Assembly (NCBI GenBank): GCA_030549495.1
Contig: JAUIRK010000686.1
Coordinates: forward strand, 124,001 to 188,000
Direction: 5' to 3'
DNA: 64,000 bases
Source: Nectonema munidae
Taxonomy: Eukaryota; Nematomorpha; Nectonematoida; Nectonematidae
Positions 47,367-57,767 of the stretch are shown piece after piece. Position numbers and translations under genes: made by a program. Within the stretch, counting starts at the first letter, position 1; each line of letters starts with the position of its first letter. Under the pieces are notes generated by a model. That model made no database searches. It was not told where the DNA came from and was given only the letters and a program-made list of their open reading frames with translations.

Positions 47367-47530
47367 GAAGGGTGACCAGTCGTCCAGATTTGTATCGACA
47401 AATAGGATTTGTGAATGCTATTCTTGTAACTTTTGCTACAAGTAAAAGTAAAGTAAAGCAAGGACAAATAGGATTTTTTAGAGCCTAAAATGTCCTAATT
47501 TTTTCTGGTATTTAACTTTAATTTATTTAA
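47367..47530. mobile_element. Possible hAT-type terminus
   Basis: GGGTGACCAGTCGTCCAGAT, followed by two GGACAAATAGGATTT-type words, resembles the left end of a widespread hAT-like repeat class. The right end was not found. Confidence 0.45.
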
Positions 47531-48081
47531 TATCAAAATAGATTATTTAAAATTATTTGATGAGCAATTTTTTAATGATCAAAAAGTAGATACTAACTTT
47601 CAACTACTATGAACAAATAAAAGATCTTTTGAAAACTCTAAGAAATTCTTCTACCATAGGTTTAATCTATCTTTAACTTAGAGTAATATCGAATTACAAA
47701 AATAGGCAGCGAGATCTTTTTTTCCTACAAACAATAAAGCTTTCTTTATCTTCTAATTCTTCTTAATTTAAAAATAACTTATCTTAATTTAAATCTTGTA
47801 AAAGTTAATAAGATTGTCAGGTTGGGTAAAAAATCTGATAGTTTATTTTCTAAAAGGCCAAACTATCAGTAAAAGGTGCCCTTTCAAATAAGAAAGCTCC
47901 TAATAATTTTAGAAAATTTTTTGTTTTATTAATCAAGTAGAAAGAATTAAAATAAAATCTCTTAAGCTTGAGGCTGATACAAAATGATGATTGATTTAAG
48001 TTTGTTATTTCAGGAGATAATTTAAAAGATTTAAATATTATAAAGAAGAAAGTAATAGATTCGTAAAGTTTAGATGCAAAG

Positions 48082-48420
48082 CAGTGCCCGCGCTACCTAT
48101 ATAATTTTGGGGCACGTGCCCCCCCCCCTGTATTAATCTTTGCCTTCCCCCCCCCCCCCCCCCTAAAATTTTTGGTTTTGCCCCATGCACTTTTTAAAGG
48201 AAAAATAAATAAGCAAAAATTGTACACAATAATCTTATATAAATGCTGGTGTATGTGTATGTATAATATGAGATTTCTATAGGTTTTTATACAGAAGTAC
48301 TTCATGCTTTTCAGCAAAGTAATATAGGATATAAAGTAATATAGGAAATAAATTTTTTGCAAATGTGTTTCTTTGCCCCATTTCAGCCCCCCTTGAAATT
48401 TAGCCTTAGCGCGGGCACTG
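48082..48420. mobile_element. hAT-like MITE with 14-base inverted ends
   Basis: Starts CAGTGCCCGCGCTA and ends TAGCGCGGGCACTG, a perfect 14-base inverted repeat; 339 bases long with two C runs near the left end. The flanking 8-mers (ATGCAAAG and AGCGAAGG) match poorly, so the target duplication is uncertain. It has no coding capacity and is inserted in the CR1-like element. Confidence 0.78.
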
Positions 48421-48429
48421 AGCGAAGGT

Positions 48430-49968
48430 ATGTTTACCATGTATAAACAAGTATCGAATGTTTTAAGAAAAGAGACGCGCAAACCTAGGGTATTTCATGA
48501 AAAGAAGCCTCTTTCAAACTATAAACATAGTCCTAAAAAAGTTTTGTCGTACATAAATCGAAAGAAAAAAGACAATTTCTATGAACTAGTTGGATCTGAT
48601 GGGTTTCGTTTATAGACAGATTTTGAGAGAGCTAATACTTTTAGTGAGTACTTTAGTTCTTGTTTTTCGAATCCATGCATTTATAAATACAACTTTTTGG
48701 CCACTTGTAACGTTACAATTGATTCTATTAATTTTTATATAGGCACAATATGTAATAAGTTGAAAAGCTTAGACAAGTTCAAGTCCCCTGGGATTGATAA
48801 CTTACATCCCTACATTAAATTACATGATATTTTAGCTGTTCCAGTTAAAATGGTTTTTGAAAAGTCTTTAGAGGAAAAAAATGTTTCGATTTATGGAAAA
48901 CAGCTTTAGTCATACCTGTACTCAAACTGGAGATAGTAAATTTTGTCATAATTATAGACCTATAAGCCTCAACCCAATTCTCTGTAAGGTTTTTGTTTCG
49001 TTTATAGCTGAGGATATTGCGACCCACATAGAAAGTCTTCAGTTTTTTAATTTGAATCAGCATGGATTTATGAATGGTAAATCTACTATAACGAACCTAT
49101 TAGAGTTTCAAAACGATTTGGTTCATCTACTTGATCTGAATGATACAATTGGTGTGATTTACCTTGATTTTCACAAAGCGTTTGACTCCATTCCACATAA
49201 ATATTTGATTGATAAGCTAGAATCATTTGGCATAAAAGGAAACCTACTGTCATTATTAGCCGATTTCTTTAAAGATAGAAAACAAATTATTGTTGTAAAT
49301 GGGGGGGGGGTAGTTATTCTCAAAAAAACCCAGTTAGAAGTGGTGTGCAGCAAGGATCTGTTTTAGGTCCCTTGCTATTTAATATTTTTCTGAATGACCT
49401 CTTGAACATAGCTAGCTCCAAACTAAAAGTATTTTCCAATGATATTAAAATTTACAACGTCTCTAATTCTGCAGGTAAAGCTAGCTTGCAGAGTGCCTTA
49501 ATGAGCATCTTTCATTGGTGTAATAGAAGGGGGATGAAACTGAATCTAGACAAGTGTACCCATCTACAAATTGGATTACAAAATGATAAATCATTCTTCA
49601 TTGGAGTACATAAAATGAAAAAAGTCGATACACAGAAAGATCTTGGTGTAATTGTCAACACTAATCTTAATTCTAGAGAAAATATCTCATTGAGAGTGTT
49701 AAAGGCTTTCCAAGTTTTTCATAAAGTGCACAAATGCTTGGCTTTGTTTGATGCCCCCACAGCTTCACTTTTATATAAAACACTTATTAGACCGATTTTA
49801 GAATATCGAAACGTCTTTGCTTATCCTTTTTATTCCTGTGATGCTGCAAACATTGAAAGAGTACAAAGAACAATCACTAAAATGATTCTTGGAATGAAAC
49901 ATCTGAAATATAAGGAAAGACTAAAATGGTTGAATTTGCCCTCGATGATGTACAGTTTCAAAATATAA
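48430..49968 (+). pseudogene. CR1-like reverse transcriptase, frameshifted
   Basis: Non-LTR reverse transcriptase in three or more frames. KFKSPGIDNLHP opens the fingers. A shift near 48905 leads to NYRPISLNPILCKV. Motif A is IYLDFHKAFDSIPHKYL. A shift in the G8 run at 49301-49308 leads to GVQQGSVLGPLLFNIFLNDL (motif B). Motif C, normally YADD, reads FSND, so one catalytic aspartate is lost. The thumb is present (GMKLNLDKC, DLGVIVNTNLN, RPILEY, and RVQRTITKMILG). A stop at 48613 also interrupts the N-terminal part. Confidence 0.85.
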
Positions 49969-50394
49969 TATATGTTTACTGTATTCAATATAGTAAATGG
50001 TAATTTGAGAACTATTTCAAAAGTTTTACCAGAATTCTCCGAAAGATTGCTAAGATTTCACTCTTTCTTCGTCTTTAAATATTTTCAAGAACAGACTCGA
50101 TAATTTTTGAAAAGAGAAAATGTTTTATCACGGTTTATTTTTTTTCTTTTCTATAAAAAATGATTCAAATATTTTTATATGCATTTTTGACTCCTTTTTC
50201 GCTAATAAAATTATGTTAAAAAAATTATGTTATGTTAATATGTAAAAAAAAATTATGTTATGTTAATATGTAAAAAAAAATTAAAAAAGGTATGCTAATT
50301 TCATTTAAAGGGTATTATGAAATATACAAATGGGATACTCTTAATGACATCTTCAAAATGGGATACTTTTTCAAAATTTTTGTTTTTATAGCTT

Positions 50395-50500
50395 TCTCAA
50401 TTCAACACTAACTTTAGAGACGTAGGGTCTCGATCGAGATGATCTGGCTTTGAAACCCGATCGTTACTATCTCTACCATCTGTCCAGTTATGGAAGATTA
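50395..50500 (-). repeat. Possible tRNA-like SINE head
   Basis: The minus strand has GATGGTAGAGATAG (A-box-like) and GGGTTTCAAAGCC (B-box-like), but the spacing is too short for a tRNA and no cloverleaf forms. It could be a decayed SINE, next to the 3' end of an RTE element that might mobilise it. Confidence 0.3.
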
Positions 50501-50570
50501 TTTTTCCTTAGATGCAATACCGACAACAAAAAATAAAAAAATAAAAGACACTATATCATCTTTAAATATC

Positions 50571-53225
50571 TACTTCTTCTTCTTCTTTTCAGCTTTATTA
50601 GCCCGTTTTTATAAAGGATTGCTGTTTGAAACGAGTCTTTTGCATTTAATTCTTTCAAAACCCATTTTGCAGTCTTTTTTCAAATCAAGGTTTTTCATCT
50701 TACCGTCAGCTATTATGTAGTCTTTAGCTTCGGTCTTCCTCTTTTTCTTTTGCCGTCCACTTGCTGATTCATCATCATTCTTTCAATACTATTTTCACAT
50801 TTTCTAAAAACATGTCAAACTATTTTAGGCGTTCTTCTTGCATCTTTTGGCTCATGCCCGATACCTTCACCGTCTTTATTATGACTTCATTCATTATTTG
50901 GTGTTTTCTGATCAGTCCACTCATCCATCTTAGCATTTTCATATCAGAAACATCTAGTTTCTTTTCGTTACTTTTCTTTACTGCAAAAGTTTTCAAGCTA
51001 ACACTCTAACCATCGTTTTATAAACTTTTCCTTTTAGCTTTATCAGCATTTTTCTGTCACAGATTACTCCCGACACATCACGCGAATTTTTCCAACCTAA
51101 TTAAATTCTTCTATTTATTTCAACAACTTCTTTGCCATTCTCCATCATTGTTGAGCCAAGATATTTGAAACTTTTCACTCATTTTATCAACTGCCCTTCC
51201 AGCTTTATACTTCTGCCATTTTTTGCTATTTTTTCGTCTACATTATTTCGATTCATCACTAAATATTCTGTTTTAACTTTACAAATTTTCAAGCCTCTAC
51301 TTTCCCACACTCTACGCCATTCCTTAAGTTTTTCTTCAACATCTTTACTTGTTTTTCCAACCAAACCTACATCATGAACATTTATAATTTCTCACGGCAA
51401 TCCTTTTTTTAAATCTTCTTTGAGTACGTCAAATACTACATTAAATATAAAAGGACTAAGACTTGAACCTTAGTGTAAGCCAACCTTAACATTAAATTCT
51501 TCTGTTTTCCCAAATACAGTCTGTCTTGACATATTTATACATTTGGTTTTATTATATTCACATATTTCACTGGGGCCAATTTCTTTCTTAAACACCGCCA
51601 TACTTCTTGCCTTGGGATTCGATCGTATGCTTTCTCAAGGTCAATAAACACAACATGTAGCTCTTTTTATTTTTCTTCGTATTTTTCAAATAATTGTCTT
51701 AAAAAAAGATTAAATTTGTTTTTCCTTTCTCATGCATAAAACCGAACTGACTTTCAGATATCTTTACCATTCTTCTCAATCTATTCTCCAAAACTCTTTC
51801 CCAGATTTTTTGATCAATCTTCAACGTCACATTTTTTTTTAATATTGGAATAATCAAGCTTTCTTCCTATTCATGTGGTATTACTACTTGCTTTGCAATG
51901 CTTTCATCAGTTCCCATAAGATATCTACTCCTTTTTTTTCCTAATGCCTTCCACGCTTCGACAGGTATACAATCATAGCCTACTACTTTATTATTTTTAA
52001 TCTTTTTAGGTGTAGCTTCAACTTCCACTCTTTCTATTTCCTCTATTGGTCCTTCACATACCAAAACGGTTTCTAAGTATTCTCGTGAAATTTCTTCATT
52101 GAGCAGTTTAGAAAAATATTTTTTCTATCATTTAATAATCATTATTTCTTTATTCATAACTTTTCCTTCTCTATCTATGGTTTCTTTGATTTGATGTATG
52201 TCCTTCGTTGCCTTGTTACGATATTTAGATAACCAGTACACTTTCTTTTGCCATACAGGTATTTCTAAATCTTTATAAATGTTTGCATACGCTTCAGCTT
52301 TTTCTACAGCCACTTCTTTCTTTGCTTCTTTTTTGCCAGCTGATATTTCTTTTTATCTGCTTGTTCTCTTGTTTGCTCCCACTTCTTCATTGCATCTTTC
52401 TTCTCTTTCAGTTTTTCTTGTAAACTCCACCATCGTTGCACAAAACTTGAACATTTAGGAAATGTCAATCCTAAAACTTCTTCAGCTGTACTTCGTATTA
52501 TTTTTGCGTTTTTCTTCCACCAATTATTAACAATTTCAATATTGATACTAATTCTATTTAAAACTTTTTCCTTGAATCCTTCTCGCTTTGTTTCTTTAGC
52601 TCAACCTTCCCATTTTATTTTCTCTCACCCTTTCTCTTTCTGGATTTTGGGGTATTTAAGAAAAGACTCCAAATCACTAATCTCTGTTGTGGGGCGACAT
52701 GATCACCTGGTATTACTTTACAGTCCATTACTTATTTTATTCTTGACCCTTCTATACATTAAAAAATCTACCTGAGCCAGCTTAGAACCATTCTTATATG
52801 TAATTATATGATTTTTCTTTTTTTGAAAAAATGTATTTCCAATCATATCCATAGCATTAGCAACGTCTATGATTCTTTGCCCGTCTTTATTCAAGCCATC
52901 TTATCCTTGACTTCCATGTATTCTTTCAAAGCCATTATTTTTCTGTTCTACATGGCTATTCAAATCTGCTCCAAAGATTAATCTTTCTTCTGCAGGAGTA
53001 CTTACTATTAGTGTTTCCAACTTTCTCCAAAATACTTCTTTTTCTTATTCTTTGACTCCAGATTGCATTGCATATCACGTGCAGAGAGACTGTTCCATAT
53101 ATCAGCTTGATTATCCCTTTCTCTTCTAACATTTACAAAATTTTCTTTTAACAGTGGTGACAGTATTATGCCAACTCCATTTTGCGCTACTATAATAAAG
53201 TTTATAGCCCTCTGCTATCTCTTTT
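50571..53225 (-). mobile_element. RTE-type non-LTR retrotransposon, nearly complete
   Basis: The minus strand carries the end of the APE endonuclease and the full reverse transcriptase region. The 3' end is a (GAA)-type tail at 50571-50590, as in RTE elements. The 5' end is cut inside the endonuclease near 53225. About 2.65 kb of an expected 3.2 kb or so remains. Confidence 0.82.
50600..53220 (-). pseudogene. RTE endonuclease-reverse transcriptase, broken
   Basis: Order on the minus strand: AEGYKLYYS and NGVGIILSP (endonuclease, about 53215-53160), ERLIFGADLNSHV (catalytic Asp-Asn) and GNTFFQKKKNHIITYKNGSK then LAQVDFLMYRR (about 52990-52750). A coiled Lys/Glu-rich linker follows (52500-52130). 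Motif B is reduced to GSSLSPFIFNVVFDVL (about 51465-51420). Motif C is decayed (VHDVGLVGKTS instead of FADDxxLxG), then SKDVEEKLKEWRRVWESRGL and KVKTEYLVMN. The C-terminal LDVSDMKMLRWMSGLIRK ends the protein near 50900. Many stops and shifts. Confidence 0.82.
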
Positions 53226-54300
53226 GCTCTCTATATATCTATATAGATAATATTTATCAAAATAAATTTTTTTAAAAGTATTGTAAATTAGACTATATTA
53301 GAATATATAGATAAAAATTAGCTTCAATAATTGAGAAAACTATAAGTAAATTTACAAAATAATTTTTTTTTCAGATTAGTTTTTTATCTAATTTTCGTCA
53401 AGTAATTTCTTCGGTCATTTCATAATCAGCGGTTATATATTATTCATAAATCTTTATTAGTTCTAAATTTGTTTTTTTCCAAAAAAGTAGTGAATTAATA
53501 AAATTTTTATAAGAAGCTATTTTATATATCTTATATAATTTTATAAAATTATTAGTAACCTATATTTTTGCTTAAGCGTGGCGTCGTCGATATTTAACCA
53601 CGCAAAACATGAAAATGACGTTTTAGACTTGATCCACCCAACCAGTACCGAAAACGTAAAACAACAAATATAGAAAAACTCAAGAACAGAAAGGATATAG
53701 AAGCCATGCACATATAGTGCGAATTATTTAAAAAATTTAAATACTGTGCTTTCCTCCGTTCTGAATAAATTTTTTCAAAGTTGATTCATTCGTTGAGTCA
53801 TTTTTATTGTATTCGCTAACCCAATTTATTGAAATGTCTAATATAAATTAAAATCAAGTCAAAATTTGCATTACGCCAATTGGAGAGAAACTTTTAGTTG
53901 AATTACTACTTCAACGATGTGGCAACTAGTTTAGGTAAGCATATCAACATTTCACTGCTTTGTAGTTATAGAAAAGATTTACGTTGCTAAATTAAACAAC
54001 ATAGTAGCAAACTTGCCCTCATTCTTTTTTTCCATCTAAAAGACCAAACAAGAGATATTTAATTCATCGATATTAGAGTCTCTGCCACTTATTCGTAAAA
54101 ATAATCGCAAATCTTTATTACGAAAAGAGCGAATTTTCTTCCACTTTTGATAATGAAATATAGACTGGACACAAAAAAATCTTATACATTTTTCAAGTGC
54201 AATGTACCTGTATAATTGACATTCGTAGCATGGGCGCCGTCCTGGGCAGATGTTAATTTCGCTATCCCTTAAGACTTGTATTAACATTTAAAAATGCCAA
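53226..54300. other. AT-rich spacer
   Basis: No gene is identified. The 83-codon minus open frame at 54287-54036 has no recognised family. Confidence 0.4.
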
Positions 54301-54334
54301 AAACGGAATAATACCAGAATATAAGTATCCAAAT

Positions 54335-54445
54335 CAGGATTGCGGAGTCGCACTTTTTAAGAAGGGAAGTCATAATAATTATTAAACAAACGTGGCTGTC
54401 ATTACACATTTAATAATTATTACGACTCCGAATCCCATTTCAAAA
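54335..54445. repeat. GAGTCG-type repeat with internal palindrome
   Basis: GGAGTCGCACTTTTTAAGAA at the left and TTACGACTCCGAATCCC at the right, with TAATAATTATTAAA and TTTAATAATTATTA between them, so the copy is an inverted repeat about 100 bases long. The copy at 20.25 kb shares the TCGTAATAATTATT segment. Confidence 0.65.
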
Positions 54446-54721
54446 AAAAATTTGGATAACTTTTCCGAGATTTTTTAATGATAAATTGTTGGTTATCAAT
54501 GCAAAAACGAAATGAAACATCGTATGTAATACTTAGTAAACATTATGTTTTTGCAAAACTGAATTTGTGAAATAACATTGAAAATGGTGCTTCATTGTCA
54601 TGTTTTGAAAGGCAAAGTTGGCATATTTTTTATAAATAATTCAGAGTTTTGCTTATAACATTCATCAATGTGTTTTATTTTGTCTTATTTGTAGAGTTAA
54701 AGTAAGACTTTTTTTGTGAAT

Positions 54722-55151
54722 GTATCTTTCAGTGGCGGATCCAGAAATCGACTATGGGGGGCCTAATTTGAAATATTAATTTTGTTGGTTTTTTAAAGTT
54801 CAGACCTTGCCATCATCGTCTCCCTCAACATTTCTTAATAAAAATGATTTTTTTAAGTCAATATCATCATCGTCATCGCCGAAGGAATACAACAATTTTA
54901 GTGAAAATTTGCAGGACTATCGATATATTATTTAACTTTTCGTTACTGAATTTTTATTTCAAAGATGGACGTTGCGACAGAATGTTTTTTGTCGTAATTA
55001 AAATAGACAAAATTTCAATACCATAGAAATCCTGATGAATGAAGAGGCCGGAAAAATTGAAACAAGAATTTTTGAGGCCTCACTCCATAGGGGGCCGAGA
55101 TCTAGGCGGCTTCCCCTCCCCGCCCCTTTTGGATCCGCCAGTGGTATCTTT
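54722..55151. mobile_element. hAT-type MITE with exact target duplication
   Basis: Element 54730-55143 (414 bases). It begins CAGTGGCGGATCC and ends GGATCCGCCAGTG, an inverted repeat with one mismatch. The flanks are identical 8-mers, GTATCTTT at 54722-54729 and 55144-55151. No coding; open frames across it are incidental. The exact duplication marks a recent insertion. Confidence 0.9.
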
Positions 55152-56976
55152 ATCCAGCGATCAATCTTAAACGTGACCAACGGCCTTACTTTGATAAAAA
55201 TAATTTGTAGACGAGATACTTGGAAAACAAGGCGAGGCTTTTTAAAATCTAAAAAGTTAGTTTCTCTTCTCTACCTAATTTATTGACAAAGATCGCAATT
55301 TGATTGAAACAGCAGCGTATTGAATCGTTGATATGGTATGTCATCTGCAATCTAAAGTGAAGAATAAAAAACAGCAATGATGATGACAACGATGAAACAA
55401 TTGAAAAAATCGATTTAAGTGTCAAACATTTGCTATTGCTGTTAAAATGTCTGAATATAAAATTGAAGAATGTGAAATTAACTATATTCGCAAGTTGACG
55501 TTAAATCTGTGATTAGTCCTATACATTCTTTATTAAATTTCTCATTTGAAAATTTTTTAAAAATATCAAAAATATCTTTTTAACAGGGCTGAACATTCGG
55601 GCAGCGCCCCCTCATTTGATTTCAAGAGGGGTCAAAAAGCCTTTCGCTTCACCAATAATTAAAAAAATTTCCAATTTTATATCTTTTTTGTTTTGTGAGT
55701 AGACCTTCCTTTACTTTATTGCCTTAAGATTGAGTTTTAGGCACAAATTCTTTTAAAATAATTTTAAAAATTGTAAAAAAAAATGTTTGTCCACTCCCCC
55801 TCAATAATTTTAAGAATGTGTGCTCCTGATTTATAGCGTATAACTAATAATTTTCAAAGAATATCAGATAAAGTTAATTTCAAAAAATCAATCAAACAAT
55901 ATTTTGACACTTGATTGATTATGTATGTTTTGATAAATGAAGATTTCAATAAATTTTTAAACTTAATTATTGACATTTCAGTGATACCTGAAGCAGATAA
56001 ATTGAATTATTTACGTAACCTACAAATGTTAAATTTTCTGATTGACGTCATTTCTGAATGAAAATTTATTTTTTAAGTTCTATAAGTTTATTTTTTCAAC
56101 ACTTTCGATTTGCTATAAAACTGATCAGAAATTCTAAATATAATCTTACTTTCGAAAAAATTCAGTTCCTCTATTTGTCCAAAAATCATTAAAATGGACC
56201 TTGAAATCGCTCTTAAATTTTTCCATCAAGACACTATTTGAAGTATTTCCGCCTAAACTTTGTATGGGTAAAAGGGGTTGTTCAAAATAAAAACACTTTA
56301 TTTTCAGAATCAAATTTAGCATGATCGATTTACTGTGTGTGTTAGGAAAAAAGTAGTGTGGCGAAATGGCACTTGTGTTACGATCTTATAATAGTTACCT
56401 CACATTACAGTATAATTATTTCTGATTCTTTTGTGTGGTTTGATCTTTGGATTTCTCTTTTCTTTCTAAAGAGACAACTTGCTTATCTTCTCATTTGTTG
56501 ACAATATCTTCTACTTTGGAAGAAGGCAGTTGCGATACTCTAATTTTTCCTGATAACGCAGATTACTCATTAACTTCGCACAGACCAAATAAAGGCTCCC
56601 TTCCCTTAGTTCAAAATATAAGGAATTTCAATCAAAATCCTTCTAGACAAGTTCTTAGTGATTCGCTTGAAATTTTAATACAATTTTTAACGAAGAATTA
56701 GTTGGGTATATTTTTAAGTGTACAAAAATTAAGCTTGTTGAAAACTTCAAGCGACCATTTTAATGTAAAGCTAGATTTGCTTCATTCATTTGTAATAGTT
56801 TAGTTTATAACTAAACTTAAATCTATATAGTCAGTTTTTTATTATAAGTTGCATTTTATTTCAGCCAAAATAGGACGTGGAGTCACTGGGCTAGTTTTAA
56901 TATATTTTTGACAATGCGACGCGCTTGATCGCGAAGTTATTAACTTGTGTGTAAATAACTTTCTAATGACTTTTAG
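55152..56976. other. AT-rich DNA upstream of COX4
   Basis: 55584-55832 may be another short element: it starts CAGGGCTGAACATTC, contains C-rich words and ends GAATGTGTGCTCCTG. The flanking 8-mers match at only 5 of 8. An 84-codon open frame at 56447-56701 is not recognised. Two acceptor-like sites precede COX4, at about 56863 and 56976. Confidence 0.4.
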
Positions 56977-56983
56977 GCATACT

Positions 56984-57556
56984 ATGATACAAAACGGCGT
57001 ATTATTATCTTCCAAATGTCTGCGTTTTCGCATAATGTTCGGCGCTCCTCCCTCTCGAGGCTACAGGTATAATAAATTTTATATTGGAGATCGAGATATT
57101 TTATGTGATGGCTTCAATGGCAACTGCTTCTATTCTGATCACCCTATGTTTCCTTTTCCTGCAACTCGATGGAAAGATAAGCATCCAAAGTATGACCAAC
57201 TCTTAGAAAAGGAAAAAAAGGACTGGAATGATTTAACCATCGAAGAAAAGAAGGAATTGTATAGATACAGTTTTTGCCAAACGTATAAAGAAATGTTCAC
57301 AGATATGCCCACATGGAGAATCACGTTGGCTGGATTATTATTCTACCTATCCTTTGCCATCACTCTGGGAACGTGTTTACGCAACTACTGCGTAACTTTT
57401 CACGATCCCAGGCTTACTCCTCACGCTCATCGACGCTGGATTAGAAAGTTTATTGATACACGAGGACCCATCACTGTTGATCCAATGCTTGCTAATTACT
57501 TTCCCTATGATTATCCCAAGTACTGGGATTACGAAAAAAATCAATGGAAGGAATAG
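56984..57556 (+). CDS. Cytochrome c oxidase subunit IV (divergent)
   Basis: COX4 is a nuclear-encoded single-pass subunit of mitochondrial complex IV in the inner membrane. This frame has an Arg/Lys-rich presequence-like start (MIQNGVLLSSKCLRFRIMFG), GFNGNCFYSDHPMFPFPATR (family form GFNG...FPxPAIRFK), EKEKKDWNDLTIEEKKELYR then SFCQTYKEM (very conserved), one membrane segment (TLAGLLFYLSFAITLGTCL), and the signature end WDYEKNQWK. About 190 residues; mammalian precursors have about 169, and the extra length is in the region after the membrane segment. I chose the ATG at 56984 because CTAATGACTTTTAG|G just before it looks like an acceptor; in-frame ATGs at 56945 and 56966 are alternatives. The coding part has no intron. 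It could be a paralogue rather than the main COX4. Confidence 0.87.
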   Translation: MIQNGVLLSSKCLRFRIMFGAPPSRGYRYNKFYIGDRDILCDGFNGNCFYSDHPMFPFPATRWKDKHPKYDQLLEKEKKDWNDLTIEEKKELYRYSFCQTYKEMFTDMPTWRITLAGLLFYLSFAITLGTCLRNYCVTFHDPRLTPHAHRRWIRKFIDTRGPITVDPMLANYFPYDYPKYWDYEKNQWKE

Positions 57557-57646
57557 AAATGTATTTTTAAATTAACAAAAATAACTTTTTAGGGTGTTTG
57601 CCCATCTAATAGCTTTATTTCTGAAAGAAATGTTCATTATATATTT

Positions 57647-57652
57647 AATAAA
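57647..57652 (+). promoter_or_regulatory. Poly(A) signal of COX4
   Basis: AATAAA about 90 bases after the COX4 stop. Confidence 0.6.
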
Positions 57653-57767
57653 TCCTTTTGTCCATGATACGAAGACGATATTCCCCTTATATGGGCTAAA
57701 GCCCCCTTATCCTGTCTCTATATCCGCCCCTGCATATTTCAAGAAGAACAGAAGGTGAAATGATAAA

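Larger units (their letters stand above)
47780..50288 (+). mobile_element. CR1-like non-LTR retrotransposon, 5' truncated
   Basis: A plus-strand element interrupted by the MITE at 48082-48420. Coding runs to 49968. The 3' untranslated part ends in two to three copies of a TATGTTAATATG-plus-A-run unit (50208-50288), which I take as the short-repeat tail of a CR1/L2-type element. The endonuclease domain is absent. Confidence 0.6.

Noticed and set aside
48093-48482. 129-codon minus open frame ending in Gly-rich sequence
   Set aside because: It lies over the MITE and its poly-C runs; no conserved domain.
50490-51377. Several plus-strand Phe/Leu-rich open frames
   Set aside because: Antisense to the RTE reverse transcriptase.
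54036-54287. 83-codon minus open frame considered as the missing DPH2 N-terminus
   Set aside because: It does not contain the expected QFPD or TSYGS motifs, and its end does not give the phase required by the 44303 acceptor.
55035-55286. 83-codon open frame rich in Arg and Pro
   Set aside because: It crosses the right border of the 54730-55143 MITE, so it is not one gene.
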